From positions 1-64,000 of the forward strand of contig JAMYHX010000142.1 of NCBI GenBank assembly GCA_025529335.1: a DNA stretch of 64,000 nt, written 5' to 3'. The position numbers and the translations under genes are program-made. Shown here in pieces: positions 21,236-33,718 of this stretch. This stretch comes from Rhizopus sp. PT2906. Taxonomy: Eukaryota > Mucoromycota > Mucoromycetes > Mucorales > Rhizopodaceae. The notes beneath the pieces are model-generated. The model saw only the letters and a list, made by a program, of their open reading frames with translations. It was not told the origin of the DNA and made no database searches. Every line of letters starts with the position of its first letter. The first letter of the stretch is position 1.

Positions 21236-22906
21236 TTATTTCTTATCAGCACACATATCCTTCTCCATCGACCATACTTTAACCCAATCAACAGCCAATG
21301 CACGCTTATTACCTTTACCCCATGTTGGTAGCCACTTTTGCCTTGAGTCATAAAACTTATTGGGAGCATGCGGATCATTATTGTTCCAGGGCTTTGAGGG
21401 GTGATCAGGCCAGAATCCATTCACGCCGCCGACAGCCAAATTAATTATCTGCTTGAGACAATAAATAATCTGACAAAAGAGTGGTTTGTTATGTTATTTT
21501 ACCAAATAAAACTCTTGATCAAAAGGTGCAGATATATCGCCTCCTTTCCATGGATTCATTGTCGTCTTTTCGTCAAACATTCCTCTTTCCCATGCTGTTT
21601 TATCAAAGTCAACTTCTAGCACAGTTTGTTTGTCAACGTAGGTTCTTAAACCCTCCTTTGTCCATTCGAGCCCTAAATTTTCAAGAAAATTAGACTACTT
21701 GTTTAGAGCTCATTCATATAAATCTACCAAAAGTATGAAAATTATCAGCAAAGGTGCCATTGGTTGAATGCACTTCAGCTTGTGTCAAGGAGTATTTGTT
21801 CAAATAAGGATTGGGTCCCCAATGCAGTGTGGATAACACGGTTGATATATTTCCATAAGGGTATCTTACATTTCCTCTAGATTCCATCTGATAAAGTCTA
21901 TTTAATAAATCACACCTGTTCACTTTTTTTTAGCTCCTTACAATATCTATCTCGCCTACAGAATAGATCATTAGAATCATCATTCTGAAATAACATTTAT
22001 ACTTTTTCTTACCACTTGCTGGCCAACTACCATAGGCAGAATACTTTGGCAACATCCAAACGGCTGGCCTAAGTAACGAAGTTTTTATAAGGATATACAT
22101 TAGCATTTATATTATATCTTACCATAGCCAGTCTCCAACCGGGAGTCGGGCTCTCACCTCTACTTTCCCATAGCGAAGAGACATTGAATTGATTGTTCTT
22201 AGTCTAGCTGATTGAATTGGGTTAATGTAGACTCCACCTGCGGGAGCGCCCGATATTCTTTCGCATCCTTCATGTAATATACAGTTAATTGTGTGTTGTC
22301 TTTTATATTTTTTTTTTTATACCAAAGTTTGAATTATCTATATAAAGATATGATCAGAGAGTGGGTACAGTATAAAAAGAAATATTACCTGTGCAATCCT
22401 CAGATGGTGATCCAGAGTACAAGGCTATCCTTCCACCTTCTTTTAGAGCGTCTTCACCAAGGAAATCAGAAGTTAATGTTGGCTTGATATACAGTATACC
22501 ATCCTCTACAAAGCTATTTGATCTATTATTGGTGTAATACTGAAATTCCCAATTACCGCCTGGTATGTTATAAGTGATCGTCCTGTATGTTTTATGATCA
22601 GAGCTTACCTCCACTGAGAGTAATCTCGTGCTATTGAAAAGTTAGCTTAATGACGCTTAAACACAGTGAAATACCGACCTGCCAATTCTTAAAGTTGAGA
22701 GTATCAAAGTGATCTTCAAATATAACACAAGAGTCTGATTCGATTTCATTCTTTTGTGTAGTTGAAGTCATATTGCTTGATGTAGCATGGATCGGTGTCC
22801 TAAGTTGAACATTGGGTTTCTTTATCAGATGAGCAGCCTTGTTTAATTCAAAGCCAAATACACTGGCAGATGTCAAAAACACGATATGAGCCAAGGATAT
22901 CTTCAT
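21236..22906 (-). CDS. Secreted GH16 beta-1,3-glucanase-like protein
   Basis: Nine exons give 392 residues: 22906-22679, 22630-22609, 22559-22389, 22267-22123, 22068-22013, 21955-21942, 21887-21728, 21672-21503, 21448-21236. A signal peptide (MKISLAHIVFLTSASVFGFE) is followed by an entry segment FEDHFDTLNFKNWQHEITLS and a laminarinase-type GH16 fold with RYGKVEVRARLPVGDWLWPA, the catalytic motif GEIDIMESRGN (both Glu present), and HTFGLEWTKEGLRTYVD. This architecture matches beta-1,3-glucan recognition/laminarinase proteins. Since both catalytic acids remain, hydrolysis of wall beta-glucan is plausible. Exons of 22 and 14 nt are remarkable; the 14-nt exon encodes EIDI and splits the active-site motif. 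A tail-anchored unknown gene starts 216 bp upstream on the other strand. Confidence 0.9.
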
Positions 22907-23122
22907 GTTTAAGAGTGTAAAAAAAAAACAGAAGAAATGAACTGGGTATTCTTGTTTTATCCAAGTGCTTCCGGGAATGCATAAATCAAGGCACGTTTCA
23001 CAAGGCATATAGATCTACATGCATTTGCCCTTTTTCTTTTTTGGATTGGTTCTCCGACTGACAACATTACAAAAGTTTTATTTTTATTTTTATTTTTTTT
23101 CCTCTTGTTTAGCATAAATTAA

Positions 23123-23599
23123 ATGACGCATAAAAGACGTGGCAAGAGGCCTTTATCAAAAAGAAACAGCTCGAGTCAAAATAAAGATCAGTTTATGGAC
23201 CTTGCTCAAGCAGCATTAGAGGAAGCTGATGAAGAAGAAGAAAAGAGAGGACTGATTGGTGAAGTAGTAGAGGCACTCATTGTCAACACAGGTGCACCAC
23301 TTGTGGCAGAAGTCATTTCAGAACAACTAAGAAGTCAAGATATTATAGAAAGAGCAGCAGAGATGCACGAGGAAAGAAAGAGACTGAGTCCAAGCCCAAG
23401 TCTGACAGAGATCGAATCCTTAAAGGAGCCCATAAGTGATGAAGAAAAAGAAGATACAGTAAAGAAACGAGATACTACAGATCAACCCTTGATGATCACA
23501 GAATACTCTTGGCGTTTATTTAGATTACTCTTGTTAGCAAGCATTGTTGGATTAACATGCCATTTTATCAATATTCATAGATACCCTTTCTTTATGTAA
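23123..23599 (+). CDS. Tail-anchored protein of unknown function
   Basis: A single exon of 158 residues. The first 25 residues are basic (KRRGKRPLSKRN). An acidic helical part EEADEEEEKRG leads to LIGEVVEALIVNTGAPLVAE, which looks like a folded amphipathic segment, then a charged linker and one C-terminal hydrophobic helix LFRLLLLASIVGLTCHFI near residues 130-149. The layout suggests insertion into ER, mitochondrial or nuclear membrane by its tail. I do not recognise a family. ATG at 23123 follows an AT-rich leader and is 216 bp from the divergent GH16 gene. Confidence 0.7.
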   Translation: MTHKRRGKRPLSKRNSSSQNKDQFMDLAQAALEEADEEEEKRGLIGEVVEALIVNTGAPLVAEVISEQLRSQDIIERAAEMHEERKRLSPSPSLTEIESLKEPISDEEKEDTVKKRDTTDQPLMITEYSWRLFRLLLLASIVGLTCHFINIHRYPFFM

Positions 23600-23699
23600 C
23601 AAAAGAAGCATTTATTTATTTAATGACTGTCAAATAATAAACGTTTGACAATATAAAAAAGATGAATGGTATATGTGTAGCATGCTTATTTCCTCCTCT

Positions 23700-24565
23700 T
23701 TAGGGCTTCTCAGGGACAAATGCATCTGGTTTTGCGTTACTGCTTTCTGATGATCCTGCCATATTCTCATCTCTCGCCCTTGTCTTTGTCAGTTCTTCTT
23801 CCTTTTCTTTTTTCTTTGCCTCTTGCTCTTCCTTCATCTTTTCTGCTAATTCAGGATATTTCTCCAAGAACCCCCTTTCTCTTCTAAACAACAATATGTG
23901 TGGTTCAGGAGCTTAAAATGAATTAATACATGTGTATACTCTCTATACTATCCTTACCATGCACCATATAGTGTTGCCAACCTACAGATTGACTTACACC
24001 CAATGCTCTACACTCTTCCTCTGTCATCAATCCATGATGTGGTAACCATCTAGCAATTTCTAATGGCAGGATAACGTGTCTAGAATATAGATTAGATTGA
24101 ATAAACATATCATCCATGTCTCACTTTACCTATATTCATAAACATCATCTATGACATATATAAAGGTTAATAAATAAATAAAAATGAGGTTTAATAAAGA
24201 CACATACCAAAGTATTTTGAAGAATAAGTAATCTTATCTTCATAATCCAACACGTCCTTTTGTTTTTGTACTCTTTCCATTTCAAGCTGTTCTGATGATT
24301 TTTCATGATCAGGTACAGGTGGTGGTGGACGGTTGGATCTCTTTTGTCTTCTAAAGAATATTCTCTTTGAACCCTTTTCTACCATTCGTTTCTGATAACT
24401 TGCAAGTTCTTGAACCGTCTTTTGTGCAAGACCGTTATATACTTTTTGTTTAGACTGATCTCTTCCATTAGGTTGACTCATGTTTGGTTGATTTGATATT
24501 TCTCTTTTCTTGATCACTTTATCATCCTGATCATGTAATTTCACTGTCGATGTATCCTTGTCCAT
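23700..24565 (-). CDS. CKS1: Cyclin-dependent kinase regulatory subunit CKS1
   Basis: Four exons give 236 residues: 24565-24208, 24148-24130, 24079-23958, 23911-23700. The CKS core reads ITYSSKYFDDVYEYRHVILP, LMTEEECRALGV, SVGWQHYMVHAPEPHILLFRR. These are the anion-site and beta-hinge (HxPEPH) elements that bind CDK and phosphorylated substrates. The core sits between an N-terminal extension of about 115 basic, disordered residues and a 50-residue charged tail with KEEQEAKKKEKEEE. Both extensions exceed the usual 80-150 residue size. The 19-nt second exon encodes DDVYEYR with its borders and is easily missed. ATG at 24565 is the start used; the frame continues upstream without conservation. 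Confidence 0.93.
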
Positions 24566-25097
24566 ATTATAAGAAATATATAAAAAAAAAGAGAGAAAGA
24601 CACAAAAAAAGCCAATTGAGCTGTCACCATATACAAAAAATATAAGCATCTGGCGTCAGTCTATTTTTAATAGTGTCAAGTGATGAATCATTCTATCCCC
24701 CGGATTGAGGTCAACTTACTTATTAATACAACATACAGAATCAAAAAGAAGGCAAATCTTACATCATGAATGTCAGTTTATGTTTAATATGTAAGACTGT
24801 ATCATCCCCCTCTTTTGTATGTGTTTTTAGGCATAATAACAAATCGCCGAGATTATTAAATGAGATGTATGTGTCTATTTTGCTTGACACACACAAACAG
24901 TTTAACAATTAAGCAGAATAAAAACATATATGCGTCAAGATTATAATTTATTAATGTTCGGTTGGATCATCGGTACATCAGTCGGTTACAGTAACCACGC
25001 TTGCTTTTTTATATTTTTGCTACTTCTTTTTATCATAAATGATCGCTTTTTGTCAACCTATTGAATAAACAATTGTCTTCTCTTATAGATATATAAT
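24566..25097. other. Intergenic between divergent CKS1 and a membrane unknown
   Basis: AT-rich shared upstream region. A TTATAG just before 25090 may be an acceptor of a 5'-UTR intron. No gene is seen. Confidence 0.45.
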
Positions 25098-25844
25098 ATG
25101 AATGATAAACAAGAACTAAAAACCACTTTATTAAACCCTGTGGCCTCCTCTTCAAAGACTAAAAGACATGTACCAACCCTTTTATCACTTCCAGAGTGTT
25201 TAGCCTACACTTGCCCTGAACAGAGTAATTCCGATCTTTCATCATCGACAGCAATAGGAACAACAGGTCAAGATAAACAGTCTTTTCTTATCACACGCCT
25301 TCCAAAGGCCATGATTCATCAATGGAAGCAGATCTCTTCTCTTCGTCAGCATTCAGTCAAAAGTCGATTATCAAGCAATGACATGAAGGATCAAAAGAGA
25401 ATATACAGTTATTACCGTGATCCAAACATTTCTCCTTGTTCGACAGCAGTGGCAGACGAAGAGAAGGGATATTTTCATATTCATGCGGCACAAAAGATAA
25501 AAAAGACGCCCCGTGGTCGAATAGCAGCATTAGTGATGATCTTGTTTGGTTTTCTTATTGTTATTGTGTTTATCATTATGGGATTAGGCAAAGCGACAGA
25601 ATCAAATGAAGATTCAATAGATAGTATGCAAAATAGTACCATCAGTGCTTCTTTTATCGATGCCAACAAACTCATGATGATGCCTACAACTCATCTACCA
25701 CGTCAGACCCACAATCAAACAGAACTCATGCCAACACCGATCTGTGATACAATGACGAGATTTGTTCTTATTGAGGATGCATCTGTGCTAAGCCAAATTA
25801 TCACTCAAGGGGTCACACCAAGTTATTTACCAATACCGAGCTAA
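25098..25844 (+). CDS. Single-pass membrane protein, unknown
   Basis: A single exon of 248 residues. The N-terminal 140 residues are Ser/Lys-rich with basic patches. A membrane helix ALVMILFGFLIVIVFIIMGL lies near 145-165, preceded by KIKKTPRGR (cytosolic by the positive-inside rule). The outer part of about 80 residues has three N-glycosylation sequons (NST, NQT and possibly NES) and two Cys. The layout resembles a type II or signal-anchor protein. I do not recognise it; no close paralogue is in the window. Confidence 0.65.
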   Translation: MNDKQELKTTLLNPVASSSKTKRHVPTLLSLPECLAYTCPEQSNSDLSSSTAIGTTGQDKQSFLITRLPKAMIHQWKQISSLRQHSVKSRLSSNDMKDQKRIYSYYRDPNISPCSTAVADEEKGYFHIHAAQKIKKTPRGRIAALVMILFGFLIVIVFIIMGLGKATESNEDSIDSMQNSTISASFIDANKLMMMPTTHLPRQTHNQTELMPTPICDTMTRFVLIEDASVLSQIITQGVTPSYLPIPS

Positions 25845-26174
25845 TGTCTGTTTCTTTTACTTCATTGTTGAACATATGCGTGTATATTTAATAAAAACAA
25901 AAGGAGGTGATTTTTCTACCTTATTTAAGGTTTATAGAATTCATAAAATGAAACGGAATAATGATCGGTTATGAAATAATAACGTATATACATTAAAATA
26001 TACAGGACCATATCACGATGCATACACAGTTCTATTAATGAAGAAGAAAAAAAAAAAAAAAAAAAAGAGAGCTGTGACTTTACTATGACAATATCCGCCC
26101 CCCAAGCGTGTGTGTCGTCTCTGTTTTAAACTTTTTTTATTTTTTATTCTCTTTTGTTGTGTCAATATAAATCA
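25845..26174. other. Intergenic, upstream of THO2
   Basis: Contains an A-run of about 20 (26047-26066) and T-rich leader sequence up to the THO2 ATG. No gene is seen. Confidence 0.5.
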
Positions 26175-29100
26175 ATGCTTGCATCAGAGGATAAAACTTA
26201 TGAAGTAGATCCTATATTTGAACAAGAGTTTGAACGTGTTAAAGCCAGCGCCAAAGAATATGGAGTAACGAATAACGAATTCCGTGCAAGCATTACTCGT
26301 TCAGTATTAGACACCTATAGAGGGCGTCGTTCTGTCTCAAGCTTTGTTCGTTTTGCAACTGCCATGATGAAGGATGAAGACGGTTACTTTAAGCAATACG
26401 AATTAAACACCTTGACCATGTTTGTCAATACTTTGAAATCAATGGACATTCAACTGGAAATCATTCGCGAACGTAATTCAACTGATCCACAAGACTTGGA
26501 AGAAATACGTACACGTACAGAAATACTCACAGGAATGATTAACGGTCTGGTGGTAAATTTTAAACAGTGTCATTTCTTTGCACTCTATTTAATAGCTTAT
26601 TAGGAATCTCAAGCACTTACTACCAATGACTGTAAAGTTCACTTTTCGAGTCAGTTACTCAAGGACTGTAACATAATTCCAAACAAGGTCTTGTTCGATC
26701 GTCGTCTCATTCGTCTCAACACGGCTATGTTGTATGTCTTTCTTTTTTATATATATATATTTGTTTTCACTCACCTGTTCATTCTTAGATACAAGCAACA
26801 CAAGTTTAACCTGCTTAGAGAAGACAGTGAAGGCTACGCAAGTCTTATTAACGAACTAACTATTTCCAGCATTGACAATCAACGAGATACAAAAGGAAAG
26901 TTGACACCTACATCCTTGTCAAAAGTACCCGAGTTCTTAAAGACCATTTCTTCTCACATTGGCGTGTTTCATCTTGATCCTAATCGTGTCCTTGACATCA
27001 TTTTGGATTTTTATATAAAACAATTGACAGTCAATTACACCTTTTGGACAGAGGTCATTAAGCAGTCAGCTTGGATTCAAAAACTCACCTTTATTGATGT
27101 GAACGGTGAAGTATCTACTGGGCCAAGCGCTATCTTGGCACAGTTGATCGGATTTAGATTCTATAACTTTCATGTAAGCTTATGATGCGGCGTTTATACA
27201 ATAGGTGTTCATTTCAATCTAATAGGTTGAAGAATCAACGCCTGTTCCAAAGGAACTCTATCTTACCATTGCTATCATGTTAAAGAATGGATTGATCTCA
27301 CTTGGTGATATTATTCCTCATGTAAGAAAATTATACAAAAAGGAGAGTACTTTATCTAATAGCTCGTAGTTATCTCCATTTGAAGAAGAAATGAAAGCAG
27401 CCAGGGACGAATATAATGCCAAGATGAACAAAGAAATCACAACCAATTCTGGTGGCAAGTTAGCTGTAAGTTTAAAAGACACACATACGCAATTGGCAAC
27501 ATGTACCAACTTTGATATTTGCAGATGTACGGCGCTTTAGGAGAAGATGGCAATACACAAAAAGTAAAACGCGCAGCAGAAGATAATGGAGAAAATGATG
27601 TAGAAGCCAAAAAGAAGAATACGTCCAACGATGTTGTTGAGCTCACAAAGGCATTGTTCTCTGTTGGCGATTTAAAGAATGCAGAGGTGATGCTTTCAGT
27701 ATATGATAAGTTGATCGATATGCATCCTCAGCTTGCATATGACATCTACCGCATCTGTCGTGTTGTTCTTCAGCCTGCCTATGAAGCATATGTTCCTGAG
27801 AACATAAAGCAGTTGTATGCACGCTTTAGCCAATGTGCTGAACAATCTCAACTTAAATCAGCGTTTACAACACATGAAGACTATAATCCCAAAATACCTT
27901 CACAAATCAAATTGAAACGAGTCTTGGTGATCGATGCTCTGCTTGATGACACTCAAGATCTGAGAAAGATGGAGCGATATTCTTTTTTCTACAAGGAATG
28001 GAAGGACTGTTTAGAACTATGTGAATCCTATGAACACTTGACAACACGGTTTATGCCTCTTATGCGCTTGGCTGGATACAGAACATATTTGGCTACAGAT
28101 CTTATTCAGACATTAATATTGATCATTGGCGGATTGCTTGATAGAGAAAGAGACTATCCAGGATGTAGACTTCACCTTACCAACATGATCCGTGAATTCT
28201 TATTGCCAGCTATCTCTTTCAGCAAAGGTAACCCAGGCACCATGGCCAGTGTGTGGGAAATTTTGTGCCGTCTGTCATTTCAAGAGAGATACTGCCTTTA
28301 TGGTGAATGGAGTAACGAATTTTACAAGAAGAACATTGAAACAAAACTACTTAAAGCGCGTGTAGAACGCGCAGCTAAATCAATGATGCGTCGAGTGTCA
28401 AAGAACGACGTGCGTCGGTGTGGACGTGATCTTGGTAAATTAGCACATTCAAATCCAACGATTGTGTTCAATGTTGTTCTCGATCAAGTTCAGTCCTTTG
28501 ATAATTTGGCGCCTATCATGGCAGACGCCTGCCGTTACCTTGGTGACTTTGCATATGACGTACTTGGCTTTATCCTCACTGACAAATGGACTGGTTCTCA
28601 AGGCGCTGGTAGAACAAAAAAGGAAAAGGAAAAGGATGATGGTATGCCAGCAAACTGGTTGCGTTCACTTGCTGTGTTTACTGGCATGTTGTTCAAGAAG
28701 CAAGATATTGATTCGACTCCCTTTTTACGGTACATGGCTTATCGCTTACGTTATGATGATTCAGTAGCCGATTTGATTCTCTTGAACGAATTCATAACCA
28801 AGATGGGAGGTATTGAAATATTAGCTAGTGCTTGTACAAATGATCAGATTACTGCTGCTGGTTGCTCAGACTCGCTAAAATCCGAAGCATTCTTGCCCAT
28901 CTCTCCTGATAATCGACGTGCATCTCGCCGTGTGTTGGGTCGTCTAAAAGACTCTCTTCGTCGAAACAATGTTGGATTGGAAATCTTGGTGCTTCTGTAC
29001 CGTTTGGAAGAAGCCTGCATGCACGAGCAAGCCGTTCCTGCAAGCGATCGATGTTCTAAGCTGGATAAAGTACATCAAACACAGCTGCAATACCTTGATT

Positions 29101-31303
29101 TGTTAACGACATTATTCGAGCCTGACGAATATGCTACTTTGATTCCAAGTGTAGAAACTTTAGTGAATGAATATGCGCTCCCCGTGCACATAGCCATGAC
29201 AGTTAACCGTACCAAGACACAGCATGCCATCCGACAGAATATGGACACTCCTGTTGTCGAAGGAGAGGTGTGGGCACCATTTAAGCAAGTGATCGATGTC
29301 TTACCCTCCTTGCTCCAGATTCCTGCTATACCATCCATTTTTACCTCAGAATTCTACTTTATGTTCTGGCAACTCAGTCTATACGACATTTACTGTCCCG
29401 TTAACCATTACGAAGCTGCTATCAAACGACACACCGATATGATTCGTCAATGCCAAGATGTACGGTCATCTTTTTACCAGAACAACAGACCTTCTGTAGT
29501 CAGTAAAGCTGAAAGACAGGCACAGGCATCTTTGGATATGCTTAATGAAGATCTTCCAAGACATCAATCACATGTAGAAAAAGTAATGACGATCCTAAAA
29601 GATTCACAGAAACGATGGTTCCCAAGCTCGATGCAACGACAGGCACTGATATCCAACATTCTTCAGCACTGTATATTGCCACGTAGCAGGATGTCTGAAG
29701 TGGATGCAGCCTTTTGTTATGAATTTGTTATGCTTATGCATAGAATCAACACAGTCAACTTCTCCAGTCTAACCTTATTTGATAAGGTTATTTCGGATAG
29801 TTTGTCAGCTAACTTCATTGCCTTTTCTGAATATGAAACCACCATTCACTCAAGATTCATCTTTAAGACTCTATCCAAGATGGGTAAATGGCACAAGGAT
29901 GAGAAGTTATACCTGAAGGATGCCCATGGTGACGGGCTCATTGGATTCCAAAAGAACTGGAACGTGGATGCTTCTCAAGGAGTAGCAAAGGAAGATTTGC
30001 TGAGCTTTACTGAATTCCAGCGTGTACTCTACAGATGGCATTTTAGATCATGTATGGCAATTGAACAAGCACTTAAATCTGGTGAAGCTCATTTGATAAA
30101 GAATGCCTTTTTGGTGCTACGTCAATTTGCTCCTTGTTTCCCTGGTGTTGTTGATCATGGAAACAGCATTTTGAAGATTGTTAAAAGATTGTCTGAAGAA
30201 GAGAAGCGACCTAACATCAAGGTGCTGGCACGTAGCTATATCGGTCTGGTTACCAAGTACAAGAGCTCATGGACTACGAAGAATGCATTCTTAGGACTTA
30301 AGGAGCCTAGTCCCCCAGCACAACCATCTACACCAGCAGACACAAAGGCAAGCAAGACAGATTCAAGAACATCAACACAAACGGAAAATGAAAAAGATGA
30401 GAAGCGACGCGAGACAACTGAGTCAAGCACCAGAGTATCTTCTGCATCTAGACCTTCCAGTCCCTCTCGACGAACTGAAAACGGCAAGGCATCGGATGAA
30501 GCTGCAAACTCATCTTCAGAAAGGAAGCGATCTCGGGAATCAGAGCACACCTCTCGCGATAATGAAAAGATATCGAGAATAGATGAATCTGGAGGACGAC
30601 ATCGAACTGTTTCAGGATCTACAAGAGATTCTCCAAGAGATGTAAAGGATGATAGATCAAGTAGAACTCCTAGAGTATCTGCGCCATCTGCAACTGATGA
30701 AGCTAGCTCTAGTAGACACTATGATGACAGAAACAGTAGTCGTGCCAATGAGAGCAATAGCCGACACCCAGACGAACGCCCTTCGAGTCGATTAAATGAA
30801 TCTCTTTCAAGTAGCCGGTACAGTGATGACCGCACAAGCAGTGGAAGAATCAATACACCTTCATCTTTGAGCGATCCTCGGTCGTCTTCAGCTAGAGGCT
30901 CCAAGAGAGTATTGGAAGACAGAGAGCGTGATAGAGGTGAACGCCCAGATAAGCGAAGGTAAGGAAAATTAAACTAATGGTTTGATGTTGTCTGATAGAA
31001 TTAATTAATAGTACACTTAGGGACATGAGAGATGACCGTGGTCGTGATGACAGACGCGATGAAAGATTACGAGATATCCGAAGAGCAGACGATAGAAGGC
31101 CAGACGATAGAAGACCAGATGAAAGAAGATTAGATGATAGAAGGCCAGACGACAGAAGAGCAGATGACAGAAGAATCGATGACAGACGAATGGATGATAG
31201 ACGTATGGACGATAGACGCATGGATGACAGAAGATTTGATGAGCGCAGGTTACATGATAGACGCGAAAGAGAAAGAGATCATCGTAGCAGTAGAAGACGT
31301 TAA
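26175..31303 (+). CDS. THO2: THO complex subunit 2
   Basis: Seven exons give 1602 residues: 26175-26552, 26604-26731, 26789-27173, 27226-27321, 27370-27465, 27525-30958, 31012-31303. Tho2/THOC2 is the scaffold of the nuclear THO/TREX complex, coupling transcription to mRNA export and limiting R-loops. Support: DCNIIPNKVLFDRRLIRLN with NTAMLYKQHKFNLLREDSEG, helical repeats such as LAYDIYRICRVVLQPAYEAY, and the conserved block SKMGKWHKDEKLY with FQRVLYRWHFRSCM. The last 300 residues are disordered and basic (Ser/Arg/Asp) and end in a DDRR tandem repeat, matching the RNA-binding tail of THO2. The ATG at 26175 (MLASEDKTYE) is the first in frame. CWC22 follows 185 bp downstream on the same strand. 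Confidence 0.93.
31080..31250 (+). repeat. 12-bp tandem repeat encoding xDDRR units at the THO2 C-terminus
   Basis: About fourteen imperfect copies of a GATGATAGAAGA-type 12-bp unit occur in a row, each giving [PLAIMF]-D-[DE]-R-R. The variable residue changes along the array (P, P, L, P, A, I, M, M, M, F), which suggests unit-by-unit expansion with local homogenisation. Confidence 0.85.
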
Positions 31304-31488
31304 ATGTGTTTTAGTCTTTTAAAAAAAAATGAACTATTGTAAATAAACAAGTTTATTGCATAATATGATTGGATAATAATTTTATTGATCCTATTGGATA
31401 ACATCAAAGCTGCGGTGACGCAACTTTTTTTTTTGGCTGTGCCACGAACACACTTTGAATCTTTTTCTTTTTTGGATCTACAACAGCA

Positions 31489-33718
31489 ATGTCTAGTGAA
31501 GTAGAAACAGTAGTGCACACAAACAGTTCAAATGAAGTAGATTCCCTTAGATTTACGACACGTGCAGGAGGTGCCTACATTCCTCCTCATCGCATGCGTC
31601 AAATACAACAATCAATAAAAGATACTAGTAGTGAAGCTTACCAACGCATTACCTGGGAAGCTTTGAAGAAGTCAATCAATGGTCTGATCAATAAAGTGAA
31701 TACATCCAACATAAAGATGATTATACCAGAACTCTTTGCTGAGAATCTTATTCGTGGACGAGGATTGTACTGCAGAAGTATAATGAAAGCACAAACTGCA
31801 AGTTTACCATTCACACCTGTCTATGCTGCAGTAACAGCAGTTATAAATACGAAATTACCAGCTGTAGGAGCATTGCTCTTGTCTCGCTTAGTTGTTCAAT
31901 TTAGAAGAGCATTCAGACGTAATGACAAGGTAACATATTTAAATTTAATTGTTGCGTGCATCTGCTAATCTCTTTTTTTGTATAGACATCTTGTTTAGCA
32001 ACAACTACTTTTATTGCTCACTTGACAAATCAGTTAGTTGCTCATGAAATCTTGGCGCTTCAAATCCTGGCACTTTTGCTCGAACGACCTACAGATGATT
32101 CAGTAGAGATTGCAGTCGGCTTTATGAGAGAAGTGGGTGCACATTTAGCCAACGTGTCTCCCAAGGCCAACAATGCTATTTATGAAAGATTCAGAGCTGT
32201 TTTACATGAAGGCGAAATAGATAAACGTATTCAATACATGATTGAAGTGTTATTCCAAGTTCGAAAAGATAAATACAAAGACAATCCACCAATCATTAAA
32301 GAACTTGATTTAGTGGAAGAAGAGGATCAGATTACCCACAATATCAGTTTAGATGATGAAGATCTTGATCCTGAAGATATGCTGAATATATTCAGTTTTG
32401 ATCCTGATTATACTGAAAATGAAGAAAAATACAATGCGATCAAGGCTGAAATTTTGGGTGATGATGAGTCTGAAGATGAAAGTGGAACATCTGGAAGTGA
32501 TGAAAGTGAAGAGTCAGAAGACGACGAAGAGACAATGGAAATTGTAGATAAAACAAACGCAGATTTGATTGAATTACGTCGAAAGATATATTTAACAGTA
32601 ATGTCCAGTGTCAATTTTGAAGAAGCTTGTCACAAGTTGATGAAGTTACATGTGCCAGAAGGACATGAGGTAAGTTGAAAGTATATGTGTTGTTATATTT
32701 TATATTGACTTTATCTTTCAAGGTTGAGCTTTGTAACATGATAATTGAATGTTGCTCTCAAGAGCGTACTTATCTCAAATACTATGGTTTAATGGCAGAA
32801 CGCTTCTGTAAGCTCAACCGTATTTGGGTAGACAACTTTGTTCATTGCTTTGAAGAAGTGTATAATACAATTCACCGCTACGAAACAAACAGACTTCGTA
32901 ACATTGCTAAACTCTTTGCACACTTATTCAACACGGACGCACTACCATGGACAGCATTCCAGATTATTAAACTAAATGAAGAAGACACTACATCTGCTTC
33001 TCGTATTTTTGTAAAGATTCTCTTTCAAGAAATCAACGAGTTTATTGGACTTAAAGTTCTCAAGGAACGTATGCTTGATCCCTTCATGCAAGAACCGTTT
33101 TCTGGCATGTTCCCCAAGGACAATCCAAAGAACACCCGTTTTGCTATCAATTACTGGACAAGTATTGGTCTTGGTGCATTGACTGAAGATTTGCGTGAAT
33201 GGCTGAGAAATGCACCCAAGCAGATCATGAAGCGAAGAGACAGCAGTGACAGTAGCTCAGGAAGCGATAGCAGTGACAGCAGTGACAGCAGTGACAGCAG
33301 TAGCAGTGGTAGCGATAGTGATGATAGTGGCTCCAGCAGTGACAGTAGCAGTGACAGTAGCAGTGACAGTGAAAGTGATAGCGACAGCTATTCTAGTTCT
33401 CATTCTCGTTCTCGCTCTCGTTCTCGCTCTCATTCTCGTACCCCTCCTCGTACCCGATATCGTTCTCGCTCTCGTACGCCCTCTCGATCCCGTACGCCTT
33501 CACGTTCCCGTCCTCGCCATCGCTCGCGTACACCTCGTTCCACTTACCGTTCTCGTTCTCGCACGCCCCCTCGACAGCGCTATCGCTCTCGTACGCCTCC
33601 TCGATCTCGTTATCGTTCACGCTCTCCACCTTCTCGTTCTCGCTATCGTTCCCGCTCTTCTACACCCTCCCGTTCCCGCTCTAGCTCAAGACGTCCATCT
33701 AAAAGATCAAGACGCTAA
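31489..33718 (+). CDS. CWC22: Pre-mRNA splicing factor CWC22
   Basis: Three exons give 706 residues: 31489-31929, 31986-32669, 32723-33718. Cwc22 joins the spliceosome and places eIF4A3 for exon-junction complex loading. The start reads RAGGAYIPPHRMRQ, followed by a MIF4G domain (RITWEALKKSINGLINKVNT, NIKMIIPELFAENLIRGRGL) and an acidic linker. The MA3 domain has RRKIYLTVMSSVNFEEACHK and the C-terminal helices contain NIAKLFAHLFNTDALPW. The last 160 residues are Ser/Asp repeats, then a long SR/RS domain (SRSRSR, TPSRSRTPSRS) coded by near-repetitive DNA at 33240-33700. Length and order fit the family. It lies directly downstream of THO2, another nuclear RNA factor. Confidence 0.95.

Noticed and set aside
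30892..31221. Antisense frame of repeated LSSIR/LLSSG units
   Set aside because: It is the complement of the THO2 DDRR repeat array; periodic DNA keeps several frames open.
33240..33400. AGTGACAGC-type repeats as a possible CRISPR or satellite array
   Set aside because: The units are codon repeats (Ser-Asp) within CWC22, without spacers.
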